This document shows, in pieces, positions 12,501 through 27,500 of a DNA stretch of 64,000 nt. This DNA comes from Castor canadensis (taxonomy: Eukaryota; Chordata; Mammalia; Rodentia; Castoridae), in contig NC_133400.1 of the NCBI RefSeq assembly GCF_047511655.1, positions 4,129,001 through 4,193,000 of the forward strand. The letters are read 5' to 3'. Position numbers and translations under genes: made by a program. Within the stretch, counting starts at the first letter, position 1. Every line of letters begins with the position of its first letter. Under the pieces are notes generated by a model, which saw only the letters and a program-made list of their open reading frames with translations, did no database searches and was not told where the DNA came from.

Positions 12501-15500
12501 CATTGAGCCAAATCCCAGGAGGACCCCCAGCCCCCGTCCCCATTGAGCTGAGTCCCGGGAGGACCCACCTGCCCGACGTGGCTCGCCAGCACACCCTGCT
12601 CCATGCCGTCCACCTCTTCCCCAGACATAGTCTTCAGCTGCCCATTGCTCAGACCGATGTTCCTTCCTTTGGGAGAATCAGTGCAGAGGGTTTGATCCAA
12701 GTCCCTGTCTCCACCTGTCACACCACACAGTCCCCATCTTGGTCACAGAGTGACGAGAATAAAGCCATCATGGGTACTGTTTCCTGAGCTGCTGCTGCTG
12801 CGTGGCTTGACCTCAGTTCCACCCTCAGAACTGACTACACACAGGCCTCATTCTCCCCATGGGAGAGAGGGGAACTGAAGGGGAAGTGACCTTCCCGAGA
12901 TCACAGGGCTGGTGGGTGGTAATACTGGGACCTGACGTGGCTCTGATTCTAAAGCCTGTGATTTCCCCACGGCATTAGGCCGCCTCGAGGCAGAGTAGAG
13001 AAAAGCCAACACATGACAACCCTCTTAACAGTAATGATCAGAGGACACCTGCTGGCCCTCTCGGAATGAAGAGATTGAGTGGGGGTCAGAGTGGTTCAAT
13101 GATTTGCCAAGGGTGCACAGCCGGTGTGGAAGCCAGATTGAAACTGCACGTGGTGAAAGTGAAGCGAGATCATGGATGGGAAGCCCTCAACACACAGTAG
13201 GTCCTCAGTTTACATGAGGATTCCCCCCTTTTGGAGAACCTGCTAACATTTTGGAAACGTGTCAGAAGGTGGACAGTGGAGCGCCGCCGTGTGACCGTCA
13301 GGACCTTTTGTAAGCATCTCGAGGTGGGCATGCGCACTCCTGACCCAGTTTGCAGATGAAGGAGAGGCAGATCCTTTCCTCCCCACCCCACCCTGGTTAC
13401 CTATGGCCACGGCCGTCTCCAGGGCATCTCCAGTTATCATCTTCACCGCCACACCCGACGCAGAGAGAACCTGAACGGCTTCCTTCACGCCAGCCCGCGG
13501 GGGGTCAATGATCCCCACGAGGCCCAGGAAGGTCAGCTTCCCAAGTTCAGGCCCAGATGCCAGGGCCAGCACTGCAAGAAACCAAGACCCAAGGAAGTGT
13601 CACCAGGGCTGAGGCGACCACTTTTCAGTCCCCAGCCAGCCTCGCCACAGCCCTAGTCATTTGCAAGCAGCTGGGCTGCCGAGTGAGCTCCTGGCTACAA
13701 ATGGTGGGTCAGATCCCGTGGACCTCAGGCCCGCACAGGTGTGCCCAGTGGGGAGGACTCGGCGGGGAAGGTGAGCCCCACCCAACAAGTGCAGCACAGA
13801 GAGCCTGGGAGCTGCAGGCGGTGAGGGCATCGTGGCAGTTCCTGCCCCTCCCTGGCTCTGTGTGCGTGCATTCTGTCACCCGCAGCAGACCTGGGGTAGC
13901 AGCTACCAGCCACTAAGAAAACTTCAGGGAGAGCACCCTGGTTGAGGGACTCTATTGGCTTGCCCTTGCCCTTGCCCCTGGCTCCTGGGGGCTGAGATGG
14001 GGTAGAATGAGTTTGTCTTACTTTGTCACCTTTCTGACACTGGATAGGGGGCTGCGACCACAAAGGCTCCAGCAGTACTGACCTCTGGCATGGTCATATA
14101 CTGTCTGATAATGCTGGTGCCATGTCCTAATAACGCCTGTGCCATTCCTTCGCTTTCCTCTCCATGCTGATCCTGGGAGCTGCACATCCTCAAATGTCCA
14201 CCACGAGCCTCCCTTGGCCTGGAACCATCTGCACACATTCAACCCCCGAGGACCTCACTCCTGCCCTGCGCTGCCGCCCCCTGGACCACCATTGTGGTGG
14301 TCCTGATCAGCTCTTGTAGATGGAGGGGAGTGGTTCTGAAAGCCCAGGCCACTCCAGAGGCTCCAGCAGGTCTCTAAGGCACTCGGCACGGCTCTGAGCC
14401 TGGCATTGCAGCAGGCATGTAGCTCATACTCACTGTCACGAGTAAGCTCTGCCCCGGTCCCCAAGCCAGCCATGGGCCCCGCTGATGGCGGCTGAGCAAA
14501 AGTGCATTTCTAGATGGGAAGACCACGCGAGGTCTGGCGCTGGCAGTGGACTCCCACCACCTTCGCTACCCTCATCACGTTCTCCTCCGAGGCCCAGAAC
14601 GGGTCCCTGTGTGGAGGCCAGTCTGGGTATTCTGTAGACCGAGTGCTCATTTAAAGCACTTTGGGGACACTGAGAGGTACACGGTGTCTCTGCTTTGGAG
14701 GACCACCCCTCACTCAGGAATTGATGACAAATGCCCGGTGCTGGCTGTGTGTGGCCCACGAGCCATGGTGGCTTTGCCGGGTACCCTGATGAGCATGGTG
14801 ACAGCAGTTGAACATTTTGCTCCCTGAAGGGGGGAGACCGAGGCAATAGGCTCTGATAGGGTGAATCCAGTACATTTCTTTCCCCCAAGGGCACACACGT
14901 GTTTTCTAACACTTTCTCTGAAAAGGGGCAGGGTGACAAATGACACACAGAGAAAGAGAAAGGTTTAAAATTCAGCCCCTCATCAAGGGCATTGGCCCTG
15001 GTGCAGAAAATGAGACGTCTGCCTCGTTTTAACAGAGCTTAGGGTTTTCCCGACAAGAGGAATGCTGCAGGCCGGTTGGGAAAGCCAGCGGTGTGGCAGA
15101 GACCATCGCCTGTCCTAGGGGACTCGCAAGCGAGGGTCCCAGCTCTGCTACCCAACAGGCCACGTCAGCACTGGCAGGGGTCATGTGGCGACCGGGAGGT
15201 GACGGGGATGTCTGTCTTTCACCTGACCGTTACACTCTGAGCTGGTTTTCACTGCTGCTGGCAGGCTGCCTGGCCGCTGTCCTGGCAATGGCCTGTTCCC
15301 CGTGGACCCCACTCTTGTGCACCCCACAGTCAGCACTGACCCCGCAGACCGAGTGACCCCATCCTCTTCTCCTCCTGTAGGCAGAATGACTTCTGCTGGG
15401 GCGTCAGGGGCAGGGAAATGCCACCATTGTTGTACATGCTGCAGCAGTGGACCACCTCCTCGAAGGCTCCCTTCATGAAATAAATGTCCTCCTGACCCTT

Positions 15501-18500
15501 GGAAAAGACAGAAGGGAAATTCTGCAGTCACTGGGTGCCCTCGCTTCAGTGACCATCCCCTCATTCCGCACAAGGATGTTCTCAGTGGAGTGATTTATAG
15601 CGGACCATGGCTGACCGCGGGAACAGCACAGACTAGAGAAGTCATGGAAACCACTCAGTGAAATACTATGCTGCCATAAAAAGAACGAGGTCCGTTTTTG
15701 ACCTGTATCACCCCTGTTTACGTTAAGTCCCCTTGTTAATGCCACCCACAACATCTGTATGCATCATTAACTAGAGGCGTCCCAGTCAATGTGTGATTGC
15801 TAAATGTCTGCTTTGTTTAGACTGTTGCCTCCCGAGGGCAGGCACCATGTCTGTCTTGGTCTCACACGAACTTGGCATCTAAGAAGGAGCTCAAATGAAT
15901 GCCCTGTGTATTTGGTAAGCTCCATGCAGACAGCACGTGGGCAGCGTGGCTCTCGCTGTCGCCCCAGCAGTCGTGCGGGGCCTGCCTGGATCACAAGGGA
16001 GCAGGGGACGGCGAGTACCATCAGTGAGTACAGGAGCATCCAAGGCGGAGCATTTTTATGGGGAAAAAAAGCAAGGTACAAACACTACAGGCAGCACGAC
16101 CTTGTTTTGAAAACAGCCACCTGGAGCCGGCAGTGCACAGACCCCAGGACACTCTACCCAGGCTGTGCAGGGGAGTTACCTTGGGTGGGTGGGCCCGGAG
16201 AGGAGGGCAGAATTAAAAACGGCTTTCATCTTAAGTCATGTTTCTGTGTATCTCATGTTCCCATTGTAAGGGGTGGAAAGATCTGAGGCGCGAAGAGATC
16301 CACAGCCTCCCCCACCCTGCTTTTTTTTTGTTTTTTCTTTTTGCTGTCCTGGGGTTTGAACCCAGGGCCTCACGCTTGCTAAGCAGGCGCTCTACCACTT
16401 GAGCCACGCCCCAGGCCTTTTGTTTTAATTCATTTATTTATTTTCCCACATAGGGTTTCAAGCCAACTTTCCTCAGGGCAGCTTTAAACTGTGATCCTCA
16501 TATCTGCCTCGCAAGTAGCTGGGATTATAGACAAGCACCACCGCACCCGGCCCTAACCCTTTTTAAGGGGTTTATGGGGGCAAGAGCCTGAAGTGAGCTG
16601 GCAGAGCCCCCGTGGCTGATGGGAAAGGAGCAATGTCTGCACAGACCACCAGGATGGAATCCACCTAGAGCAGGTGAGAAAAGAGGGGGTGGCTGGAGAA
16701 GAAGGTGGAAGGCAACAAAAATTCTTTTCAATAGATGTTCTCATTGAAGACAATCTGAAAAGTTGGAAAATTTCAAAGTGAGCAATAAGAAAACACACCC
16801 AGCTGGAATCCCTGCCGACTGGTGTGGCGTGGGACGTGTGTGCACAGGCGTGTGGGGGGGGGTCTATGGCTCCCACCGTCTGTGGTGGACACTAAGCTGC
16901 ACCGCTGAACACCTGTTGGTAGTGACGTTCAGCGCGCACATAGGATGTATGCAGAACTGAGCGCCAGGACACCAAAGACCTGCACAGTGCCTCTGGGGTC
17001 AGCTTTACCAGCAGGGATGTGACTGCCCAACAGTTTTATAGCAGGCCAGAGGGTCTCACACTTGAGCCTACCCCAGAATTCCTGGAAACACGGGTTCGTG
17101 GGTCTCATGTCTGGAATTTCTGACAAGGGGCTGAGGTGCCTCAGGCACCTAACAAATTTCCAGACGCCGCTGACACTGCTGGGCCAGGGACCCCACTCTG
17201 AGATCTGCAGTTTTAGGTCAAAGGCCCAGAAGAGGCCCCGAGAACAAGGAAGGTTTCCTGGGTGCTGGCTGCATCTCCAGGCTGGAGGTTCACAGCAGGA
17301 GGGAGTTGAGCACGGTACTCCTTCCCCTCCAGGGCTGCTTTTGACTCATTTTGGGGTGGGGGAAGAAGGACAGGAATAGATGCCCAAACTCACCTCGTTC
17401 TTTGGGGTGCATTTCACCGCCATCCACTTCTGCTCGGAGCTGAAGGGAATCTCTTTCTTCCTTACGTACGAATCTTTGATGTCACTTAAGTTCATCTGGG
17501 GTAATAGGATGGGGGCGTTTTTTATGAGTCACCTGAAGCCAGGCTGTGAGCACACCCAGCCCGAGGAAATGATCAATTAAACTGCCTTGCAGGTGAGAAG
17601 CCCAAGCATGTCACTCTCAGGAAAGGCCAGTTCTTTTCAAATTGCCCACCAGGAAAAAAAATGTTCCTTGCTCTCAGCCTCAGCTTCTATCTGTCACCAG
17701 CTTAGGAACAAACACCTGTGGGGTTTCTCCTGGGTCAGGAAAGGAAGGTGCAGCAACTTCCCAGAAAGAACCCTGGGTCAGTGAGGTGGCCCTGCCGTCT
17801 GCAGCCTGGGTTCTGACAGGCCTGTCACTTGTGGGCTCTTTGGCAGACACTTTTTTGGGTCAGTTACTCAACAGCTCAAAACCTGTTTCTCCAAGTGTTA
17901 AACCAGGCCTAGCCACGCATCTTTTTGCCTGCTTGGGGGCGGGAAGGTGGCGGAGGTGACAGTCTTCCCCTTTACACATAAAAGCACAGATGTGTGTGAG
18001 GCCCACGGCTGATGCACAGTGCTCCTGTGGTGTTAAGATGTAATGGGGCCCGGCACACCTCTCATCCCAGCTACACAGGATGCTGAGGGAGGACGCATGT
18101 GAGTTCAAGGCCAGCCTGGGCTACATAGCGAGACCCTGTCTTCAAATAAAAATAAAAGGGCTGGGGACGTCTGAGAGGTAGAGCACTTGCCCTGCATGTG
18201 TGAGGTGCTGGGTTCCATCCCCACTTCTGCAAGAAAAAAAAATGTAATGGGAGTGGGCAGATTAGGAAAATAGCGTCTACACACACCCCTTAAGGGGTGC
18301 TAGGTTGAATTGTGTCCCCAAAAGACATGCTGCAGTCCTGCTCCTGGGGTCCTCACTTGGGAACAGGGTCTTTGCACATGGCACTGTGTACCGTGCACCT
18401 TGAGGTTTCTATGACTGGCACTCGTCCAAGGTGACTGGAGAGAAGAAGAAATGCCATGTGCAGACAGACACACAGAACACCATGTGACAGGGAACCAGGG

Positions 18501-21500
18501 GCTGGGTGACGGCAAGAAGCGCTGTGACCACTCCACACGCCAGGGGCTGGGGAAGAAGCCTGGATCCACCTCTACCTCCACCCTGATCTCCACTCGCCCA
18601 CAGGATGGATTCCACAAGTTTCTGTTGCTTTAAACCACCCAGTTTGTGGCACTTTATTCTGGCAACCCCAGGAAAACGAGTCCTGGGGGTGAGGATGGAA
18701 AAAGGTTGAGACTCATGGGCTTGGCCCTCAGAGCCGTTCAGGATGGTCAGACACCAAGCGTCTGGTCACAGAGCGCCCAGCACCACACCCATCACAGCAG
18801 GGAGAGTTTTGGAAAGGTGGTGGGAACAGGGTGGGGACCTGACGCCAGGGTGTCACCCAGCAGGACAGACAGGCCTGGCCGTCCCTTCTCTCTGGGGCAT
18901 GAGAAGCTGACCTGGCTCTGCTTTATAGGGGAACAGTGCAGACTGACTAACACCCAGAGCTTCGGGGAGTGGAAGGAAAAGAACGGGAGGTGAGGACAGT
19001 GCTTAGATTTGCGCTGGGGAAAAGCCCTTCACTGGGACATAGTTAAGGGTCCAGAAATCTTCACTACCCCCCCCACCCACCATACTGGCTTCCAGAGGGC
19101 TTGTACCTGAGTGACAGACAGGTGAAAACAGACTGGCACGGGTCAACAGAGAAAGCCCAGGTTCTTAGAAAGCAGAGGCGTCCAAGGTCAGGACACAGAG
19201 GAGAACTGAAGAAATTCAGAGAGAGCCAGCAGGAGGAGGGCAGAGAGGGAGGTCGAGGCCTGGAGGAATGGAGTGTGGCATTAGGACAGGCTGTGAGGCA
19301 GAGAGGGGTCGGATCAGACAGGACAGGCTCTGTGATCTGGGTTTTTAGCTTGACCTTGACGGGATGGATTTGACCAGACTGGTGAAACAAAGACCTTGGG
19401 CCACAGCAGTGGTTACAATGGGGGTGAGGGAGGAGCAGGGGGCCATGGCCCTGGTTGAAGGAGGGGATCCAGGCCAGGCTGGCTGTGTAGACGGGGGTCA
19501 CTAGCCCTCTTTCTCTGCCTCCCCCACCTTCCTTTTCATCTCTTCTCTCCCTTTTGCTTGCATTCCCAGGCCACATTTTGCTGTCATTTCCTCTGTTGCT
19601 TGGTCCCCTAAGCCCAAAGCATAGCTGGCACACACATTGACTTCCTGCCTAGCCTGGCCATCCCCTTCCCACCTGGGCACCCCATGGTGTTAGCACTGGG
19701 CACTGGTGGTACCCACTCTGCAGAGCCACCAAGGTCACAGCTAAGGGTTGAGCCCAGGAGCCAATCAACTGTGTTTAGAGGAACTGGTCCCTCGTGCCTG
19801 GGGCCTCAGAGGGAGCAGGGACTGCTCTGGGCACCAGCAAGTCTTGACTCATGGCTGTCTTCCCCCTCTCTGCCCGCCACCCACACACCTGCATAGGGGT
19901 GAGCCACAGCAGTGCTCAGAAAATCCTTTTGGAGCCCTGATTAAGGGTCAGAGGCCCACAGGACTTTCCAAGGTCACACAGTGTCCCTGAGCCCACCTCC
20001 TTGGGGCCATTTTCTCTCACAGTTACCAAGCTTCCTCTTTAGCTCAGCCAGGAGTTCTGATTCTGCTCCAGGGCCAAGGAAAGTCTCCCTTGTGGACCTC
20101 AGGCCTCCTACCTTCATGGCCAGGGCGATCAGGGCACCCTCGGTGGGCTGTCCCAGCACAGTGTTCTTCCTGATGACAGCATTGTTGGCCACACAGCCTG
20201 CCTGAAAGGGGTCACTTTCTGAGTGTGTGCAGTTAGCGTTGGGAGCTGGTGCCTGGGGGCCCTGGGCTCGCTAAGGTCCATGATGAAGTCAGACCGCACA
20301 CTTGGCTCGATTCTAGAGCTGGGGCCTCCAAGACAGTCCTTCACATAAACCAGTGCCCTGGCTCTGCAGCAGACACAGGTACAACTTCCTGCCTGGGCAA
20401 GTGTTGGTTCCCAAAGTCATCTAAGGGAAAACGGGGCAGGCGGGTGGACTAGGGTCCCATGGAGCAGGTGGCTGCTGATGGGTTCCATTTGGGGTAACAC
20501 AGTGTCCCGAGGTAATTGCCACTGGGAATCCACTGAACACACCACACCGTCTTCTTTCAGAGGGTGGGTCCTATGGTTCGTGGCTGTCCCTCAATTAAAG
20601 ACAAAAGGAGACAGAGGGAGAGTGAGTGACCCCAGCTTCCCTGCCGTCCTGGCGGGGTGCATGCCAGCAGGTGATCACTGAACAGGACCTTAGCAGGCGG
20701 TGCTCACAGAGCAGGATGGGGGTGGGGGCTCGCCAGGGGAGGAGGCTTGTTCTTGGTGGAGGGCACCTGCTCCATAGAGAGGGGAGGGGACTTGAGTCAA
20801 GGGTGACACGCCTGATCTGCAAGGTGCCAGTGCAGGGCATGTTTACCGCCTGCTTGCTGCCGGCGGGCGCCTCTCTGTGCTGTCTCTGCAGCATCCTGCA
20901 GGCAGGGATGAGCGCGAGTTCTCTTCTTCCCTCCATGTTTCCAATGCTGTGTGTCCCTTGCTGGGGAGAACCCCACATCCCGCACACGTACCGCGTGCCC
21001 TGACACCCACCTCCACGAGCTTCCCCACTGAGACATTGGCAAATTCTTTGATGACTTCCTTCGATGGGAGAAGGCACACGGCCCCTTTGCCATTGTACCC
21101 GACTCCGCTGACCTGCAGGGTATGGCAGAGGAGGGATGTCACCAGGAGTCCAACCACTCTCCCCTGGATGGACCCCGGGCTCTTTCCTGGGGCTCCGTGC
21201 CAAGGACATGAAGTGTCCCCTCTAGGACTCTACGGCCTCCCTGACCCCAGAGCACCGGCCTGGGGCAAAGGCAGGAAGTGCTCTCTGGGATGGGCCAGGG
21301 CGGCACATGCCAGGGTGAGGACATGGAGCAGGGCCCGGGAGAGGACAACTTTCCAGAACAGGGTGGCCGGGTGCTGACTGAGACACAGGAAATATTTAGC
21401 CTTTGCAGCCAGTGCGTCCCCTGTAGAGAGAGCACAGTGCCATTGAGGCAGCAGAGAGCAAGCTGCAGCACGTCCACAATGCACATTTGTGCACCAAGAA

Positions 21501-24500
21501 AACTTGTTCTTCCAAAGTTGTCACCAACCTATGGGCCATAACTTGGTGACTTCTGGCTCTGGAATTTCCCGGACAGGAAATTCCCAGTTCAAGGAGCGTC
21601 CAAATGTCCAGGAGAGAGGCAGAGAAACGCAAATGGTGACTCATGATGGGTTTGTCATGGGAGGCCAGAGCAATTGTCCTCTAGCGTTTGCATTCTGTAA
21701 CGGGGGGCTGGGCTATCGCTCAGGGCAGACCACTAGCCTAGCATGCACAAGGACCTGGGTCCATCTCTAGACAGCAAAAACAAAGTAAAAATAAAGCTTG
21801 CAATGTGATTATTAAAAAGCAATCACAGAATAAAAGAGGCCACCTTAAATCGGCCGTGATGACATCTGCTGTCTGCAGCGAGGAGGTGGCTCACGGCCCG
21901 TGCATTTCTTCCTCACTTTCTCTGGGAGGACCGGGACCTCAGGGCACAGCTTGGTCTCACGCCTGTGAATCCACAGGAGACTCACCTCGGCCTGGAGCCC
22001 GTCGGATGTGACGAGCTGGGTCACTGACATTGCGTTGGCTGTCAGAGTCCCTGTCTTATCGGAGCAGATGACATTACAGCAACCTGGTAGCAAAAAACAC
22101 GGCAGTCATCACTACCTACTCTGACATTGACTAGTGGACGGCTCTCCAAGCCAGACCAATGTGTAGGGAGTCTGAGGCAGGGGCCCTCACCGAGCGTCTC
22201 CACGATGGGCAGCTTCTTCACGATGACCCGTTTTTTGGCCATCCGTAGCACTCCCAGGACCAGCGTCACCATGACAACGATGGGCAGGCCTTCTGGGATG
22301 GCTGCCACAGCCAGGCTGGATGGAAAATCAAGGCAGACTTAACACGTCCATAGGATGGTGTGAGTCCCAACTGGCGTGGATAGCAATGTGTTTTAGCTAG
22401 TGATGCTTGTCTTTGTGTCCCCAGGATCCCTGTTCTGACCCCAAGCCCATGGTGCCCGCACCTCCTTCCACATCACTGCCCTTGCCGCTCCTGTTCTTAG
22501 GAAGGGACCTCTCCTATCAGGCAGCCTCACCTTAGTGTGAATTAGTGTCTGTCATCTGCTTAAACACTTTTAAACTCATCTCGATTAAGAGAGAAAAGTT
22601 GAATCGGGCAGTGAGTGGAAGCAGTGGTTTTGGTTTGGGGGCTCTTTCTGGGTCCTGTGAATTTCACTTTCATGAGCGTAATGGTTCAGATGCTTCCTGT
22701 GAGGAGGTGGGACAACGACATCCAAATGGAGACCACATGGCTTCGTGGCTGCCTGGCACAGATCTGTTTCTCGTCCTGCTTCTTATTACCTAACTCTTCC
22801 TGCACTGTGACCTGCACACCCACAGCCATGCTGACTGGATCAGAGAGAGCATGTGACCCAGGCTCAGCCAACGAGATTCTCTCTGGGGAAAATGACTTGG
22901 ACCAAGGCCCAGGATTCCTTTCTGTGATGTGTCAACAGGGGATTCTTCCTGCCTTGGGTTTTCCAAGGCTTCAGGACACCTGGCATGGTGAGGTGACATG
23001 AGGCCTGGGATCAACTTTGGAAGACTGTGGGGTGGGGCACAAGTAAAACAAGACCGACGGTGGGTGATCACTGTGGAAGCCCACAGTCACCACCTGATGT
23101 TCATCTGACTAGTCTACTTCTATATTTGTTTGAGATTTAACTTTAAAAATTAAGAAGAACCAAATACATAAAGAGACTGTCACAACCGAAATGGTCATCA
23201 ACAAACAAATGGATAAACCAAACACTGTCTATCCACAATGGTATACTACGCAGCCATAAAAAGGAATGAGATTCTGACACGTGACACAATGTGTGTGCAC
23301 CTGGAAAACATGATGCCAAAAGAGAAACCAGACACAAAGACCACATCCCGTGTGAACCCATTTTCGTGAAGTGTGCACAACAGGCAAACCGTGAGACAGA
23401 AAGCAGATTACTGTTGCTGGGGGCTGGGAGCTGAGAGGGAGAATGTGGAGTCATTGCTAAAGGGCTTCTTCTTGGGGTGATAAGAAAATACTCTACAATT
23501 GGCCATGTGTGGTGGCTCACACCCATAATCCCAGCTATGAGGGAGTTGGAGATTGGGAGAATTGTGGTTTGAGGCCAGCCTGGGCAAAAACCTAGCAAAA
23601 CCTTATCTCAATTCGTAAGCCAGGCATGGTGGCTCACGCCTGTAATCCCAGCTACTTGGGAGGCATAGGTAGGAGGACAGACCCAGGGCAAAAAGTTTGG
23701 AAAGCAAACTAAAGCAAACCAGTCTGAAGGAGGGGCTCAAGTAATAGAGTGCTTGTCTAGCAAATGTGAGGCCCTGAGTTCAAACCCTAGTACTGTCAAA
23801 AAAAAAAAAAAAAAACCCTACATTTTTTGAAGTGGTGATTTTCTGTGATTCTTTAGAAGAATCGTGTACTTCAAGTGGGGGAATCGTGTGGTATGTGAAT
23901 GGTGCCTCAATAAAGCCTTTAAGGAAAACCTTGGCTGGGGACTTGGGAGAGGAGGGGCCAAGCAGACGCCCCATAGGAGGAGGAGGAGATGTCCCTCTGG
24001 TGACGTCTCAAGAACTTTCATCACAGGACCCCTCACTGTAGTCTTAGAAAGAGACTATTTGGGGGACAAGGAGTGACGGAATCTGCTATCCAAAAACAAC
24101 TGGAGGGGCCGGGGGAGCCGGAATCTGCCCGCACGCCTGGAGCCCACTCACAGCCTGACAGGGACCTGTGGGAGTCCCCAAGACACCTCCGTGAGAGCGG
24201 GGCACGCCTGTTCCAGGTCCAGGGGACCAGGCCACTCAGAAAACAAGTGGATGGGCAGTGGGAGCAATGCCTAGTGGTGATGGTCCCCAAGCCAACAGCC
24301 ACGCAGGGCCACTGGGGCGGTGGCAGTGCCCAGCACTGCCCAGCCTCCCGTGGTTCTCAAGAGAAACCCAGACTGTATCTGCTAATGCAAAGCCCCAGCT
24401 TTTAAATGCTGGTAACAAATCCCAAATTTTTTGGAAAAAATGAACCAGTTCAAATAAAACATAATTTCTGGCTACCTGTCGCCCATGGGTGGCCCTGTCT

Positions 24501-27500
24501 ACCCTCTGCACTACAGCAGTGGGACTCAGCCACTGTCTGCTGAGGTGACAGAGGTGGGGACGCCCTGGGCCCAAGCCAGCCTGGCACAGGGTGAGTGCAG
24601 CTGGGTTGGTGGACAGTCAGGTAACCGGCGGGGGACACTCACGCAGCCCACCTCACTCACACAGAGCCACATTTCATCAAATTAGACACCATTGACTGGG
24701 GGGACACGGTCTTTGGTGCCCCCCTAAGAAATGAAAGAGCTCTGAGTAGCACGGTGCTTTCTGATCACATCACTTATAAGCAGCAGTCTGACCACTCAGG
24801 AGCTAACGGGGGGAAAGAACAGGCATCTGAGAATGGAGGAATCTTAGAACCTAAGAGAGGAGGTAACGAATGTTAGTACATGAATCTTAGAATCCCAGTA
24901 TCTTGCTAGGCACAGTGACTCACACCTGTAATCCCATCTACGCAGGAGGCAGACATCTAGAGGATTGTAGTTTAAGGCAGCCTTGGCAAAAAATTAGCAA
25001 GACTCCATCTTCATGAACAAGCCAGGTGTTATAGCTCACGTCTGTATTCCAGCTACAAGGGAGGTGTAGGTAGGAGGCTTGAGGGTCAAGCCAAGAAGCA
25101 GGAGACTGTCTGAAAAATAACTACAGCAAAAAAAGGGCTGCAGAGCGGCTCAAGTGGTAAGAGCCCCTGCCTACCAAATGTGAAGCCCTGAGTTCAAACC
25201 CCTATGCCACTGGGTGCCAGTGACTCACGCCTGTAATCCTACCTACTCAGTAGGCAGAGAGCAGAAGGAACATGGCTCCAAGCCAGCCCAGGCAAATAGT
25301 TCACGAGACCCTATCTTGAAAAAACCCATGATAAAAAAGGGGCTGGTGGAGTGGCTCAAGGTGTAGGCCCTGAGTTCAAACCCCAGCACCACACACACAA
25401 AAACAAAAAACCCACTAAGAATCTTAGAGTCTACAAAAGATAGTACACGCACGGTGGCCATCTACCCAGAGACAATGGACCATTCAGGATAAGTTATATA
25501 AATCGAGATTACTGAATTTGACTAAGGGGTGGTGCCTGGATCCCAAGGTGATGGCAAGAAAGCTTCCTTGGTTTTATGGCTGAGGCTGGAGAAAGCAGCT
25601 AAGCAAACATTTGCGGAGGGTTGGGACGGGGCCTCCCCCATATGGCACGGGGAGGGTGTGGCACGTGGAACTGAATGGGGCCATGATCATAAAAAATCAA
25701 TCCACCAGGGAATAAAGATTAGCGCACCCCGGGAAGGTGCTCCTCGGATCAACGGCGCCCGAGGCATAAGCGTTAGGAAGGAGTTTTAAAAAGAACAGTT
25801 GTCCTGTGCTTATCCTGGAAAATCTCGCTGGCCTCCGATTCAGTGACTGTGAGTGACAAATCTGCCACCAACAACTGAAAAACTTCACTGCCTCCAAGTG
25901 AAATGGCTAGTTTTCCTGTCAAGTTCAAGTTGGGGGAAGGGATCTGAAGTGACCAACAGCACCCGGGGTGGCGGGGGGTGGACACGGAAACTCTTTCACT
26001 TTTGTTTTTTTCAGTACTGGGGTTTGAACTCTGGGCCTACACCTTGAGCACTTTTTTTTTTTTTTTTTTTTTATGATGGGTTTTCTCGAGATAGGGTCTC
26101 AAGAACTATTTGCCCAGGCTGACTTCAAACCTCGATCCTCCTGATCTCTGCCGCCTGAGTAGCTGGGATTACAGGCGTCAGCTGCCAGCGCCTGGCTACT
26201 CTTTCACTCTTTATCCTGGAAATAGCCTCACTGTGCTCCCCAGCTCCTGTCCACGAGGTGGGGATGGAGGCTTTACTCCCCCAGGGAGGTTTTTAGCACC
26301 CCGCCTTCTGAGGGCTCTGCTTTCTTCAGGTCCATCCCTCTGTAGTCTCAGACCTCTCTCTCCTGCCACCACACCTGCCTCTAAAGGCTTCATCACCTAA
26401 GCTCGCTATTGGGGTGTCACAACCTTCCTCCCAGTTCTGCTTTTGCTGGGACTTGGCTTGGGGGGAGGCTGTAAGCCTCTGAGTCCATCAGCAACCCTGG
26501 GTACTTGTTAGAAATGCAGAGAGGGCAGGCATGCCTGTCTATAATTCCAGCCACACAGGAAGCATGAGTAGGAAGATTGTGGTCCAGGCTGACCCAGGCA
26601 TAACATGAGGCCTCCATCTCAAAAGCAGCCAAAGTGTCAGGGGCCTTTGGCTCACGCCTGTAATCCCAGCTTCTTAGGAGGCAGACATCAAGAGAATCAA
26701 GGTTTGAAGCCAGCCAGGGCAAAGTTTGCGAGACCCTATCTTGAAAAAAACCCATCACAGAAAAGGGCAGGTGGAGTGGCTCAAGATGTGGGCCTTGAGT
26801 CCAAACCCCAGTACTGCAAAAAAAAAGTAGCCAAAGCAAAAAGGGCTAGGGTGTGGCTCAAGTGACAGTGTTTAAGTGCACTCTCGGGGACCTCTTGCCC
26901 AAGTTCTACCCGTCTCCCCTCCCAGGATGTCACTCCATTGGCCCCAACTCCACAGGCCACAGCACAGCTAGCTGCCTGCTTCCTCATCCTGACCCCTCTC
27001 TCCTGCAGCAAGCTGGGGCTCCCACCTTCTCAGCCTCCATACTAAGCACGGTCATCTCTTGACCCCAAGGAACAGGACAGATGCCAGGATGCCAGAAAAG
27101 CAAGGTTAGGACGCCACCATCTTGTCCTGCCCAGTCTCCTGGTGGTGCTCAGATACCATGCTCGATCTCCTCCCCAACCCCCCACCCCACCAAACAGGGC
27201 CTTTGCACCTGCCTTTCATCCACCTGGTGAACACTTGAGGGTCACTTTTCCTGGTCACCTCCCTTTACATCTCCCTCTCTGCAGTGGTTTTCTTTGCGGC
27301 ATTAATGCAGCACTGATGCTAAGTTGTGATTATTTCGAGTGACGCAGATTTAAGCTATTGGCACTCCCTTTCCTCGCCAGCCCGAGAACTTCAGGAAGGC
27401 AGAGACCTGCCGCTCAGCCAGCACTTTGCCGATGTGCACAGATGGTCAACAGGTGCCCAGTCAGTATTTGAGGGATAACTAATGAGCCCGCTGCTGCTGG

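Larger units (their letters stand above)
17496..20111 (-). other. ATP2C2: ATP2C2 intron with SINE and MaLR-like remnant
   Basis: A 2616-bp intron. It holds a SINE at 18045-18242 and a MaLR/MLT1-like segment at 18303-18680. The rest is unassigned. Confidence 0.7.

Noticed and set aside
20595..21209. 204-codon - strand open frame
   Set aside because: It overlaps the true exon at 21011-21112 in a different frame and crosses splice sites. The real frame matches SPCA2.
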